The notes below the pieces were generated by a model. It was not told the DNA's origin. It did not search any database and worked only from the letters and a program-made list of their open reading frames with translations. DNA of 64,000 bases, taken from Nakamurella flava (GTDB taxonomy: Bacteria; Actinomycetota; Actinomycetes; Mycobacteriales; Nakamurellaceae). Location of the stretch: contig NZ_SZZH01000003.1 in NCBI RefSeq assembly GCF_005298075.1, positions 248,001 through 312,000 of the forward strand, read 5' to 3'. A program made the position numbers and the translations under genes. Every line of letters starts with the position of its first letter. Within the stretch, counting starts at the first letter, position 1. Of the stretch, positions 1-8,284 are shown piece by piece.

Positions 1-125
1 TGAGAGGTGACATACAGTGCGATGCGTCACGCCGTGAGCAACCGCGGCGACACGTGTCGACCAACGCCGGTCCCGCATGTTGTGACCGGACTTTCACGAC
101 TGTGCATGCAGGGATCGGGAGTTCG

Positions 126-2426
126 ATGACTACAACTCTTGCCGCGACGACGACACACACCGCTGCCGCCGCCGACCTGACCCTCAGTGGGAGCGATCAG
201 GGCATCGTGATCGCCGTGGGGGTGATCGCCCTCGTCGCCCTGGTCATCGCCTTCGTCCTGCGCGCCGGGGTACTGGCCGCCGGTCAGGGCACACCGAAGA
301 TGCGGGAGATCTCCGAAGCCGTCCAGGAGGGCGCGGCCGCCTACCTCGGACGACAGTTCCGCACCCTCGGCATCTTCGTCGTCATCGTCTTCGCCCTGCT
401 GTTCGTGCTGCCCGCGAACACCACCGGCGAGCGGATCGGCCGGTCGATCTTCTTCCTGGTCGGCGCCGGTTTCTCGGCCGCGATCGGCTACCTCGGCATG
501 TGGCTGTCCACCCGGGCCAACGTCCGGGTCGCCGCCGCCGCCAACGAGCCCGGGGGACGGGACGCGGCCATGCGGATCGCGTTCCGCACCGGCGGCACCG
601 TGGGCCTGGCCACCACCGGCCTCGGCCTTCTCGGCACCGCCATCGTCGTGCTCGTCTACACCGGCGAAGCGCCGAAGGTGCTCGAGGGCTTCGGGTTCGG
701 CGCCGCCCTGCTCGCCATGTTCATGCGGGTCGGCGGCGGCATCTTCACCAAGGCCGCCGACGTCGGCGCCGACCTGGTCGGCAAGGTCGAACAGGGCATC
801 CCCGAGGACGACCCCCGCAACGCCGCCACCATCGCCGACAACGTGGGCGACAACGTCGGTGACTGCGCGGGCATGGCCGCCGATCTCTTCGAGTCGTACG
901 CGGTGACCCTGGTCGCCTCGCTCATCCTGGGCAGCGCCGCCTTCGGGGCCAAGGGCCTGATCTTCCCGCTGATCGTCCCGGCCATCGGCGTGCTGACCGC
1001 CATCATCGGCGTCTACATCACCAAGCCACGGGCCGGCGAGGCCGGACTGACGACCATCAACCGGTCCTTCTACATCTCGGCCGTCATCTCGGCCGTGCTG
1101 TGCGGGGTCGCCGCCTTCGTCTACCTGCCCGGCAGCTTCGCCGACCTCGGCGTCGCCGCGGTCGCGAACGAGACCGGCAACCCGGCACTGATCGCCTTCA
1201 TCGCCGTCATCATCGGCATCGTGCTGGCCGCGGTCATCCTCTGGCTCACCGGCTACTTCACCGGCACCGAGACCAAGCCCACCAACGACGTGGCCGACGC
1301 CTCGCTGACCGGCGCGGCCACCGTCGTGCTGGCCGGTATCTCGGTCGGGTTCGAGTCGGCCGTGTACACCGCGCTGGTCATCGCGGGAGCCGTCTACGGC
1401 GCGTTCCTGCTCTCGGGGTCCCTCATCGTGGCGCTGTTCATGATCGCGCTGGCCGGCTGCGGTCTGCTCACCACCGTCGGCGTCATCGTCGCCATGGACA
1501 CCTTCGGCCCGGTCTCCGACAACGCCCAGGGCGTGGCCGAGATGAGCGGCGAGGTGTCCGAGCAGGGCGCGCAGATCCTCACCGAGCTGGACGCCGTCGG
1601 CAACACCACCAAGGCCATCACCAAGGGCATCGCCATCGCGACCGCCGTACTGGCGGCGACCGCGCTGTTCGGCTCCTACTCCGACGCGATCCTGCAGGCC
1701 ATGGTCACGGCCGGCGAGGCCATCGAGGTCTTCACCGCGAACGTCGTGTCGCCCGCCACCCTGGTCGGCATGCTCCTCGGCGCCTGCGTCGTCTTCCTCT
1801 TCTCCGGTCTCGCGGTCAATGCGGTGTCCCGGGCGGCCGGCGCGGTGGTCTACGAGGTGCGACGTCAGTTCCGCGACATCCCCGGGATCATGGAGGGCAC
1901 GACCAAGCCGGAGTACGGCAAGGTCGTCGACATCGTCACCCGCGACTCGCTGCGGGAGTTGGCCACCCCCGGCCTGCTCGCCGTCTTCGCTCCCATCGCC
2001 GTCGGCTTCGGCCTGGGTGTCGGTCCGCTGGCCGGCTACCTGGCCGGCACCATCGCCACCGGCACGCTGATGGCCGTCTTCCTGGCCAACTCCGGCGGTG
2101 CGTGGGACAACGCGAAGAAAATCGTCGAGGACGGCCGGCACGGCGGCAAGGGCTCCCCGGCCCACGAGGCCACCGTCATCGGCGACACCGTCGGCGACCC
2201 GTTCAAGGACACCGCCGGCCCGGCCATCAACCCGCTGCTGAAGGTCATGAACCTGGTGTCGGTGCTCATCGCCCCGGCCGTCGTGACCCTCACCGTGGGG
2301 TCCGGAGCGAACGAGGGCATCCGGTACGCCATCGCCGCGGTCGCCCTGGTGATCATCATCGCCGCGGTCGTCGTGTCCAAGCGCCGGGCATCGGCACTGC
2401 ACGCCGACCAGCCGCAGCCGGCCTGA
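126..2426 (+). CDS. hppA: K+-independent H+-translocating membrane pyrophosphatase
   Basis: A 766-residue polytopic membrane protein that should hydrolyse cytoplasmic pyrophosphate and pump protons across the membrane. The substrate-binding segment typical of membrane pyrophosphatases lies around residues 211-250, including DVGADLVGKVEQG and DNVGDNVGDCAG with the metal-binding aspartates. In GNTTKAITKG, Lys at about residue 496 and Thr at about 499 are the pair that marks the K+-independent subclass. The ATG at 126 is chosen because the hydrophobic protein begins shortly after it; an in-frame start at 54 would add 24 residues unlike the family. The gene stands alone and ends just before a strong hairpin. 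Length and motifs fit the family closely. Confidence 0.97.
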   Translation: MTTTLAATTTHTAAAADLTLSGSDQGIVIAVGVIALVALVIAFVLRAGVLAAGQGTPKMREISEAVQEGAAAYLGRQFRTLGIFVVIVFALLFVLPANTTGERIGRSIFFLVGAGFSAAIGYLGMWLSTRANVRVAAAANEPGGRDAAMRIAFRTGGTVGLATTGLGLLGTAIVVLVYTGEAPKVLEGFGFGAALLAMFMRVGGGIFTKAADVGADLVGKVEQGIPEDDPRNAATIADNVGDNVGDCAGMAADLFESYAVTLVASLILGSAAFGAKGLIFPLIVPAIGVLTAIIGVYITKPRAGEAGLTTINRSFYISAVISAVLCGVAAFVYLPGSFADLGVAAVANETGNPALIAFIAVIIGIVLAAVILWLTGYFTGTETKPTNDVADASLTGAATVVLAGISVGFESAVYTALVIAGAVYGAFLLSGSLIVALFMIALAGCGLLTTVGVIVAMDTFGPVSDNAQGVAEMSGEVSEQGAQILTELDAVGNTTKAITKGIAIATAVLAATALFGSYSDAILQAMVTAGEAIEVFTANVVSPATLVGMLLGACVVFLFSGLAVNAVSRAAGAVVYEVRRQFRDIPGIMEGTTKPEYGKVVDIVTRDSLRELATPGLLAVFAPIAVGFGLGVGPLAGYLAGTIATGTLMAVFLANSGGAWDNAKKIVEDGRHGGKGSPAHEATVIGDTVGDPFKDTAGPAINPLLKVMNLVSVLIAPAVVTLTVGSGANEGIRYAIAAVALVIIIAAVVVSKRRASALHADQPQPA

Positions 2427-2444
2427 CCGGTCGGCACCATCGGA

Positions 2445-2496
2445 CGACACGAGCTGACCGGCCCGGGGGAGCGCCCCGGGCCGGTCAGTCGTGTCG
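2445..2496 (+). terminator. Intrinsic terminator hairpin of hppA
   Basis: A perfect 15-bp stem (CTGACCGGCCCGGGG with its complement, loop gagcg) is extended by eight more pairs (CGACACGA/TCGTGTCG) past a one-base bulge. It lies 18 bases after the hppA stop. No clear T tract follows, as is common in high-GC actinobacteria. Confidence 0.8.
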
Positions 2497-2637
2497 CCGC
2501 CCCTCCGATGGGGTAATCCCGCTCCACGGCGACCGGCCGGCGCCCACGGCCCGGGGCACGCTCGCAGATGGGCGGCGGCCGCGACGGCATCCGACGATCC
2601 CCGGCCCCGCCGGGAGTGGCGAGAAGGGAGGGCGGCG

Positions 2638-3348
2638 ATGAGCGCCGACGCGCGGCAACCCGGGCTGTTCACCCGGGCCGAAGCCATCGTCGTCAGCCGG
2701 GCCGAGGCCGAACGGGACAACCAGCTGTCGCTGTTCTCCGCCGACCTGACCCCACCCGAACCCGACGACCTGGCCGGTCTGCTGGCCGGGCCGGGGCGGA
2801 TCGCGCCCAGCCCCGGCGGTGCGCGCCTGTCTGTCGTCGTCGACGCCCGGTGGCGCCTGGAGGCGCTGCAGCGGGAGTGCCGGGTCCGGGACGTGGAGAT
2901 CCTGCCCGCCGGGGCCCCGCCGGATCTGGCGGCGCCGACCGCGCGCGACGAGCCCGTCGGGGACGACGACGGTCGCAGCTGGGAGCTGCGGCTCGAGCAG
3001 GCCCCGCACCTGGACGAGCTGGCCCGCCGGTGGACCCAACGATCCATCAAGACGCTGCCCGACGACCTGCGGCTGACCGCCGGTCTGCTGCGCTGCTGGG
3101 TCATCACGTCCGGGCGGCCGGCCGACGTCGGCTATCTGCTCGGCCTGGACCCGGACGCCGTGGACACCCACGTGGGGTTGGCCGCCGCCTGCTCGGCGGC
3201 CGGGATCACCGGCTCGCTGGTCGGGTCACGCACCCGTTCCCCCGCCATCCGCATCGTCGGTCACCGGCGCTGCCAGCGGCTCGCCGAGCTGGTGGGCAGC
3301 GCGCCGCCGGAGGCGCCGCCCGGAGCGTTCCCGCCCGCCATCCACTGA
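2638..3348 (+). CDS. Conserved hypothetical protein between hppA and topA
   Basis: A soluble-looking protein of about 236 residues that I cannot assign to a family. The ATG at 2638 follows a good ribosome site (GGGAGGGCGGCG); an upstream in-frame start at 2491 would run through the hppA terminator. The N-terminal third is acidic and Gln/Leu-rich (QLSLFSADL). The C-terminal 100 residues look folded: a helix around KTLPDDLRLTAGLLRCW, then a segment with alternating Ala/Gly and basic residues ending in GHRRCQRLAELV, faintly like a small DNA-binding or WhiA-like fold, but this resemblance is not strong enough for a call. Position next to topA suggests part of the conserved block. Confidence 0.75.
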   Translation: MSADARQPGLFTRAEAIVVSRAEAERDNQLSLFSADLTPPEPDDLAGLLAGPGRIAPSPGGARLSVVVDARWRLEALQRECRVRDVEILPAGAPPDLAAPTARDEPVGDDDGRSWELRLEQAPHLDELARRWTQRSIKTLPDDLRLTAGLLRCWVITSGRPADVGYLLGLDPDAVDTHVGLAAACSAAGITGSLVGSRTRSPAIRIVGHRRCQRLAELVGSAPPEAPPGAFPPAIH

Positions 3349-3504
3349 GGAAACCGCGCGACAACCGTCGTCCGGCGGACTGCGTGTATCCCCATGCGGG
3401 CGGGTTGTCCACAGGGCCGCTCGACGGTTTCTGCCCGCCCGCCACGCTCGTTACCGTTCGCTCGCCCGGTCGGACGACCCCGCCGGCAGGCGGACGGAGC
3501 AGAC

Positions 3505-4284
3505 GTGGATCAGGACGGGACGACGGTCGCGGTACCCGGGGCCGCGCCGGGGTCCAGGGTGCACCCCGTGGACGACCTCCGGGTCCGGCTGCACCGCCGA
3601 CGGCAGTGGTACTGGCTGACCACGGCGCTCATCGTGGTTGCGGTCTCGCTGTTCATCTGGGGCCTCTGGTGGGCGACCGGCCTGTATTCGGACTCCGACA
3701 CAGTGGCCTGGGCGACGATCCTCTTCTTCCAGCCGGGCTCGATCCTCATCGTCGGAACCGGAACCGGAGCCGGCCTGTGGCTGACGTTCCACAACCTCTA
3801 CCGCGCCCAGGTGCGCGACGCCCAGTTCTGGCGAACCCGGAGCATCTCGACGTTCGGCTGGTACGAGGCCTGGGCCGACGATCCGTCCGGGTCGGTGGAC
3901 CCCTGGTGGGACCTGCGGCACCGACTGTTCCTGCAGCTGTTCGTGCACCCGGACCGGTCGGTGCCCGGGTATCTGACCCGGGGGACCGATCTGGTGGCCA
4001 CCGGCGGCTGTTCCGCCGAGGACCTGCACACGGTCGGTGCGCATCTCGACCTGCTGCTGCACCGAGCGCTCGCGCTCGGCGTCGACCATCCCGCGGTGCG
4101 CGCGGCGCTCCGCCCGGTGCCCGCCGACGAACTGCTGCGCGGATGGCGCCGTCGGCACTGGGAGGTCCACGATCCCGCCGCCGCCCACGCGCTGCTCGCC
4201 CCCGACCTGGCCTCGGGCCGGCCGCCGGCGGCCCTCATCGACCGCTACCGCGAGATCATGCGCGCCGCCGGTTCACCCCCGTGA
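3505..4284 (+). CDS. Hypothetical membrane protein with two predicted TM helices
   Basis: A protein of about 259 residues. The GTG at 3505 is preferred because GGAG sits six bases upstream. After about 35 polar residues there are two hydrophobic helices (around WLTTALIVVAVSLFIWGLWW and TILFFQPGSILIVGTGTGAG), followed by a cytosolic domain of about 165 residues rich in Trp, Arg and Asp (FGWYEAWADDPSG, RHRLFLQLFVHPDRS, LLRGWRRRHWEVHDP). No catalytic motif is visible. It precedes topA on the same strand by about 190 bases. I do not recognise a family; a two-helix sensor or anchor is possible. Confidence 0.75.
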   Translation: MDQDGTTVAVPGAAPGSRVHPVDDLRVRLHRRRQWYWLTTALIVVAVSLFIWGLWWATGLYSDSDTVAWATILFFQPGSILIVGTGTGAGLWLTFHNLYRAQVRDAQFWRTRSISTFGWYEAWADDPSGSVDPWWDLRHRLFLQLFVHPDRSVPGYLTRGTDLVATGGCSAEDLHTVGAHLDLLLHRALALGVDHPAVRAALRPVPADELLRGWRRRHWEVHDPAAAHALLAPDLASGRPPAALIDRYREIMRAAGSPP

Positions 4285-4473
4285 CGGCGCGGTCACCGCG
4301 CGGTGTCGGTCGGGTCGGGTGGTTGTGTGTGGCATCCTGCAGCGGACGCCCCGGTGGCGGGGTGAATCGTCCCGTTGCGGCTCCGCCGCCGAACCCATCG
4401 GCCCGGTCGGAGGCGCCGACCGGCCCCCGTGGCCGGGTTCCCGTGGGCAGTGGCGACAAGGACGGACATCGAA

Positions 4474-7398
4474 ATGGCCCCAGCCAAGACCAGGCGGTCG
4501 GGCGGCTCCGACCGCCCCACGCGACTCGTCGTCGTGGAGTCCCCCAGCAAGGTCGGCAAGATCGCCGCCTACCTGGGTGACGGCTACATCGTCGACTCCT
4601 CGTCCGGGCACATCCGGGACCTGCCGCGCGGCGCCGCCGACGTGCCCGCCAAGTACAAGGGCGAGCCGTGGGCCCGGCTCGGGGTCAACACCGACCAGGG
4701 CTTTGAGCCGCTCTACATCGTCTCCCCGGAGAAGAAGAGCCAGGTCGCCAAGCTCAAGTCGCTGCTCGCCGAGGCCGACGAGCTCTATCTGGCTACCGAC
4801 GAGGACCGCGAGGGCGAGGCCATCGCCTGGCACCTGCTGCAGACCCTCAAGCCGACCGTGCCGGTCAAGCGGATGGTCTTCAACGAGATCACCGAGGCCG
4901 CGATCCGGGCCGCCGCCGAGTCGCCCCGTGAGCTGAACAACGACCTGGTCGACGCCCAGGAGACCCGCCGCATCCTCGACCGGCTGTACGGCTACGAAGT
5001 CTCGCCGGTGCTGTGGAAGAAGGTCATGCCGAAGCTGTCGGCGGGCCGGGTGCAGTCCGTCGTGACCCGGATGGTCGTCGACCGCGAACGGGCCCGGATG
5101 GCCTTCCGCAGCGGCACCTACTGGGGTCTGGACGCCACGTTCGCGCCGACCGGGCAGGACAGCACCTTCACCGCCGCCCTGCAGACCGTCGACGGCAACC
5201 GCATCGCCGTCGGCCGCGACTTCGACGAGCGCACCGGGCAGCTGAAGAAGGCGTCGGTGGACGCCGGTGTGCAGTTGCTCGACGAGGCGGGCGCGCGTGG
5301 CCTGGCCACCGCCCTGGCCGACCGCCCGGCCACGGTCACCTCCTCGGAGGAGAAGCCGTACACCCGCAAGCCGTATGCGCCGTTCATGACCTCGACGCTG
5401 CAGCAGGAGGCCGGTCGCAAGCTCGGCTTCAACTCCGAGCGGACGATGCGCACCGCCCAGCGGCTCTACGAGGGCGGCTACATCACCTACATGCGGACCG
5501 ACTCGACGACGCTGAGCCAGACCGCGTTGGACGCCGCCCGCCGCCAGGCCCGTCAGCTCTACGGCGACGACTACGTCCCGCCGTCGCCGCGGCAGTACAC
5601 CCGCAAGGTCAAGAACGCGCAGGAGGCCCACGAGGCCATCCGTCCGGCCGGCGACGACTTCCGGACCCCCGGCCAGGTCGCCCGGGAGCTGTCCGGCGAC
5701 GAGTTCCGGCTGTACGAGCTGATCTGGCAGCGCACCATCGCCTCGCAGATGGTCGACGCCCGCGGCCTCACGCTGTCGCTGCGCATCGAGTCCACCACCA
5801 CCGAGCCCACCGCGCGGACGGCCGGGTTCGCGGCCTCGGGGCGCACCATCACCTTCCCCGGGTTCCTGCGGGCGTACGTCGAGACCGTCGACGCCGAGGC
5901 CGGCGGGGAGGCCGACGACGCCGAGCGACGGCTGCCGAACCTGACGGTCGGGCAGGCGCTCGACACCCGGGACCTGATCCCGTCCAGCCACGTGACCCTG
6001 CCGCCGGCCCGCTACACCGAGCCGTCGCTGGTCAAGGCCATGGAGGAACACGGCATCGGCCGGCCGTCAACGTACACCTCGATCATCCGCACCATCACCG
6101 ACCGCGGGTACGTCTGGCGCAAGGGCCAGGCGCTCGTCCCGTCCTGGATCGCGTTCGCCGTCGTCGGCCTGCTCGAGCGGCACTTCCCGCAGCTCGTCGA
6201 CTACGACTTCACCGCGGCCATGGAGGACCAGCTCGACGACATCGCCGGCGGCCGGCTCGGCCGGACCGCCTGGTTGAACTCGTTCTACTTCGGTGGCGGC
6301 GACCTCGGCAGCGAGGGGTCGGACACCAAGAACGGCGCCGGCGCGACCGGTTCCATCGCCGACAGCGGGGGTCTGAAGAAGCTGGTCGGCGACCGGCTCG
6401 AGGACATCGACGCCCGCGAGGTCAACTCGCTGCCGATCCTCACCGACGAGCAGGGCCGGACGGTCGTCGTCCGGGTCGGCCGGTACGGCCCCTACCTGGA
6501 ACGCGTCCTCGGCCCCAACCCGGAGAATCCGGACGGGCCGCCGCTGACCGAGCGGGCCAACCTGCCGGAGGACCTGGCCCCCGACGAAGTGACCGCGGAG
6601 ACCGTCGACACGCTCTTCGCACAGGCCGAGGCGGGGGACCGGGAGCTGGGCGTCAACCCCGACACCGGCTACCCGATCGTCGCCAAGGACGGCCGTTACG
6701 GCCCGTATGTCACCGAGGTGCTCCCCGAGGGCACCCCGACGACCGGTAAGAACGCGGTGAAGCCGAAGACGGCGTCGCTGTTCAAGTCGATGTCGCTGGA
6801 GACCATCGACCACGAGACCGCGCTCAAGTTGCTCACCCTGCCGCGCGTCGTCGGCGCCGACCCGGCGTCGGGCGAGGAGATCACCGCCCAGAACGGCCGG
6901 TACGGGCCGTACCTGAAGAAGGGCACCGACTCGCGGTCGCTGGCCACCGAGGACGAGCTGTTCAGCTACACGCTGGAGCAGGCGCTCGCGCTGTACGCGC
7001 AGCCCAAGACCCGCGGTCGGCAGTCGGCGGCCGCGGCGCCGCTGCGGGAACTGGGCAAGGACGCGGCGACCGACAAGCCGATGGTGATCAAGGACGGTCG
7101 GTTCGGGCCATACGTCACGGACGGCGAGACCAACGCATCGCTGCGCAAGGGCGACGCCGTCGAGACCCTGACCGACGAGCGGGCGTCCGAACTGCTGGCC
7201 GACCGTCGGGCCGCCCCCAAGAAGACGACGACCCGCCGGGCGCCGGCCAAGACGGCGGCCAAATCGACCACGACGAAGGCAACGGGGACCAAGACGGCCG
7301 CCCGCAAGACGACGGCCAAGACGGGCACCGGGCGTGCCGGCACGGCGACGGCCACCCGCCGCAAGGCGGCCGCCGCGTCGGACGGGGAGTCCAACTGA
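4474..7398 (+). CDS. topA: DNA topoisomerase I (type IA)
   Basis: A 974-residue topoisomerase I that relaxes negative supercoils through a 5'-phosphotyrosine intermediate. The TOPRIM domain starts with LVVVESPSKVGKI and carries the metal motif DEDREGE at residues 109-115. The active-site tyrosine is in ITYMRTDS at about residue 339. After the catalytic core come several copies of the actinobacterial C-terminal repeat (NGRYGPYL, DGRYGPYV, DGRFGPYV), then a Lys/Ala/Thr tail from about residue 910 that is typical of actinobacterial TopA and probably binds DNA nonspecifically. No cysteine zinc fingers are seen, as in mycobacterial TopA. ATG 4474 gives the usual N terminus; an earlier in-frame ATG at 4375 would add an Arg-rich stretch outside the family. 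Confidence 0.98.
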   Translation: MAPAKTRRSGGSDRPTRLVVVESPSKVGKIAAYLGDGYIVDSSSGHIRDLPRGAADVPAKYKGEPWARLGVNTDQGFEPLYIVSPEKKSQVAKLKSLLAEADELYLATDEDREGEAIAWHLLQTLKPTVPVKRMVFNEITEAAIRAAAESPRELNNDLVDAQETRRILDRLYGYEVSPVLWKKVMPKLSAGRVQSVVTRMVVDRERARMAFRSGTYWGLDATFAPTGQDSTFTAALQTVDGNRIAVGRDFDERTGQLKKASVDAGVQLLDEAGARGLATALADRPATVTSSEEKPYTRKPYAPFMTSTLQQEAGRKLGFNSERTMRTAQRLYEGGYITYMRTDSTTLSQTALDAARRQARQLYGDDYVPPSPRQYTRKVKNAQEAHEAIRPAGDDFRTPGQVARELSGDEFRLYELIWQRTIASQMVDARGLTLSLRIESTTTEPTARTAGFAASGRTITFPGFLRAYVETVDAEAGGEADDAERRLPNLTVGQALDTRDLIPSSHVTLPPARYTEPSLVKAMEEHGIGRPSTYTSIIRTITDRGYVWRKGQALVPSWIAFAVVGLLERHFPQLVDYDFTAAMEDQLDDIAGGRLGRTAWLNSFYFGGGDLGSEGSDTKNGAGATGSIADSGGLKKLVGDRLEDIDAREVNSLPILTDEQGRTVVVRVGRYGPYLERVLGPNPENPDGPPLTERANLPEDLAPDEVTAETVDTLFAQAEAGDRELGVNPDTGYPIVAKDGRYGPYVTEVLPEGTPTTGKNAVKPKTASLFKSMSLETIDHETALKLLTLPRVVGADPASGEEITAQNGRYGPYLKKGTDSRSLATEDELFSYTLEQALALYAQPKTRGRQSAAAAPLRELGKDAATDKPMVIKDGRFGPYVTDGETNASLRKGDAVETLTDERASELLADRRAAPKKTTTRRAPAKTAAKSTTTKATGTKTAARKTTAKTGTGRAGTATATRRKAAAASDGESN

Positions 7399-7420
7399 TC
7401 GCCGAGGCAGCGCAGCCGCG

Positions 7421-7449
7421 CGGCCCGGCCACAACGAACGGCCGGGCCG
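7421..7449 (+). terminator. Hairpin after topA
   Basis: Arms CGGCCCGGCC and GGCCGGGCCG (10 bp, perfect) flank a 9-base loop, 22 bases after the topA stop. There is no T tract; the terminator role is inferred from position. Confidence 0.6.
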
Positions 7450-7534
7450 ACGCCCATCGTGAATCGGCCCCGAACGGGATCCTCGTCGGAGTGGTCAGCT
7501 GTTCTCGGTGGAGCCCCCGCCTACCATCGGGGAC

Positions 7535-8284
7535 ATGACGGCGCTCGGTGGACTCGACGGCGCGGCCACCGTCGTACCGGTCGACGGTCGCGGCGGCGGT
7601 CGTCGGCGGCCCCGCACTCCCGGCTCGAACGGGTTCACCGACGCTCTGTCCGGCGCCGATGGGATGGCCGAACCCGGCCCCTGGCCCGCCGACCTCGGCG
7701 GACTGGCCGCGCCCGGTGAGGTCTTCCCGGACGCCCTGAGCGCCACCGACCCCGGCGCCCTCCCGCCCCGGGTCACCGTCCCTGTGGCGATCCGTCCGGT
7801 GACCACCGGCCCGACGGCACCGCACGCAGCGGCCCGGCGTCCCCCCGCCCCGGCCCCGGCGCCCACCGCCGCCCGCCGAGCCCCGGCCCGCCGGGCGCCG
7901 CAGGCCCCTCGCCAGAATGCGTCCGCCGCCCGGACCGCGCCATCGGCCCCGAGCCGGTACACCCAGGACCCGCGAGCGGGCACCGGCTGGTCGTCCGGCG
8001 GGACCACCGCCCGCGACTTCATCCGGCAGGCCCGGGACTCCGGCAGATTCGCCGCGGCGGCCACCCCGTTCCTGCCGACCGGGACCGACCGCCAGCGGCC
8101 CCCGGCTCCCCGGACGGCCGGTACGTCCGGCCGGACGGCCGACGGGCGCACCGCCTACGGGCAACGCCGCCGCCCGAACTCCACGCTGATCTTCGTGCTG
8201 TTCGTCTTCGCCGTCCTCTTCCTCTTCGGGTCGGGCCTGGCCGCCGGCATCGTCGACCTCGTGCGTTCCCTGCTGGACCGGTGA
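7535..8284 (+). CDS. Proline-rich hypothetical protein with a C-terminal membrane anchor
   Basis: About 249 residues, with no recognised domain. The first 200 residues are low complexity, rich in Pro, Ala and Arg (PAPAPAPTAARRAPARRAP) and probably disordered. One hydrophobic helix near the end (STLIFVLFVFAVLFLFGSG) is followed by a short tail LVRSLLDR, so it looks like a tail-anchored protein with a cytoplasmic disordered head. The stop overlaps the next start by four bases (GTGA, 8281-8284), so it is probably translationally coupled to the MFS/kinase-like fusion and may be its partner. The start could also be at 7508; 7535 is chosen because it begins after the AT-poor leader, and remains uncertain. 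Confidence 0.65.
   Translation: MTALGGLDGAATVVPVDGRGGGRRRPRTPGSNGFTDALSGADGMAEPGPWPADLGGLAAPGEVFPDALSATDPGALPPRVTVPVAIRPVTTGPTAPHAAARRPPAPAPAPTAARRAPARRAPQAPRQNASAARTAPSAPSRYTQDPRAGTGWSSGGTTARDFIRQARDSGRFAAAATPFLPTGTDRQRPPAPRTAGTSGRTADGRTAYGQRRRPNSTLIFVLFVFAVLFLFGSGLAAGIVDLVRSLLDR

Noticed and set aside
27-3107. Very long leftward reading frame antisense to hppA
   Set aside because: It is a high-GC shadow: its residues are Arg/Gly/Asp-rich with no family motif, while hppA on the other strand is unmistakable.
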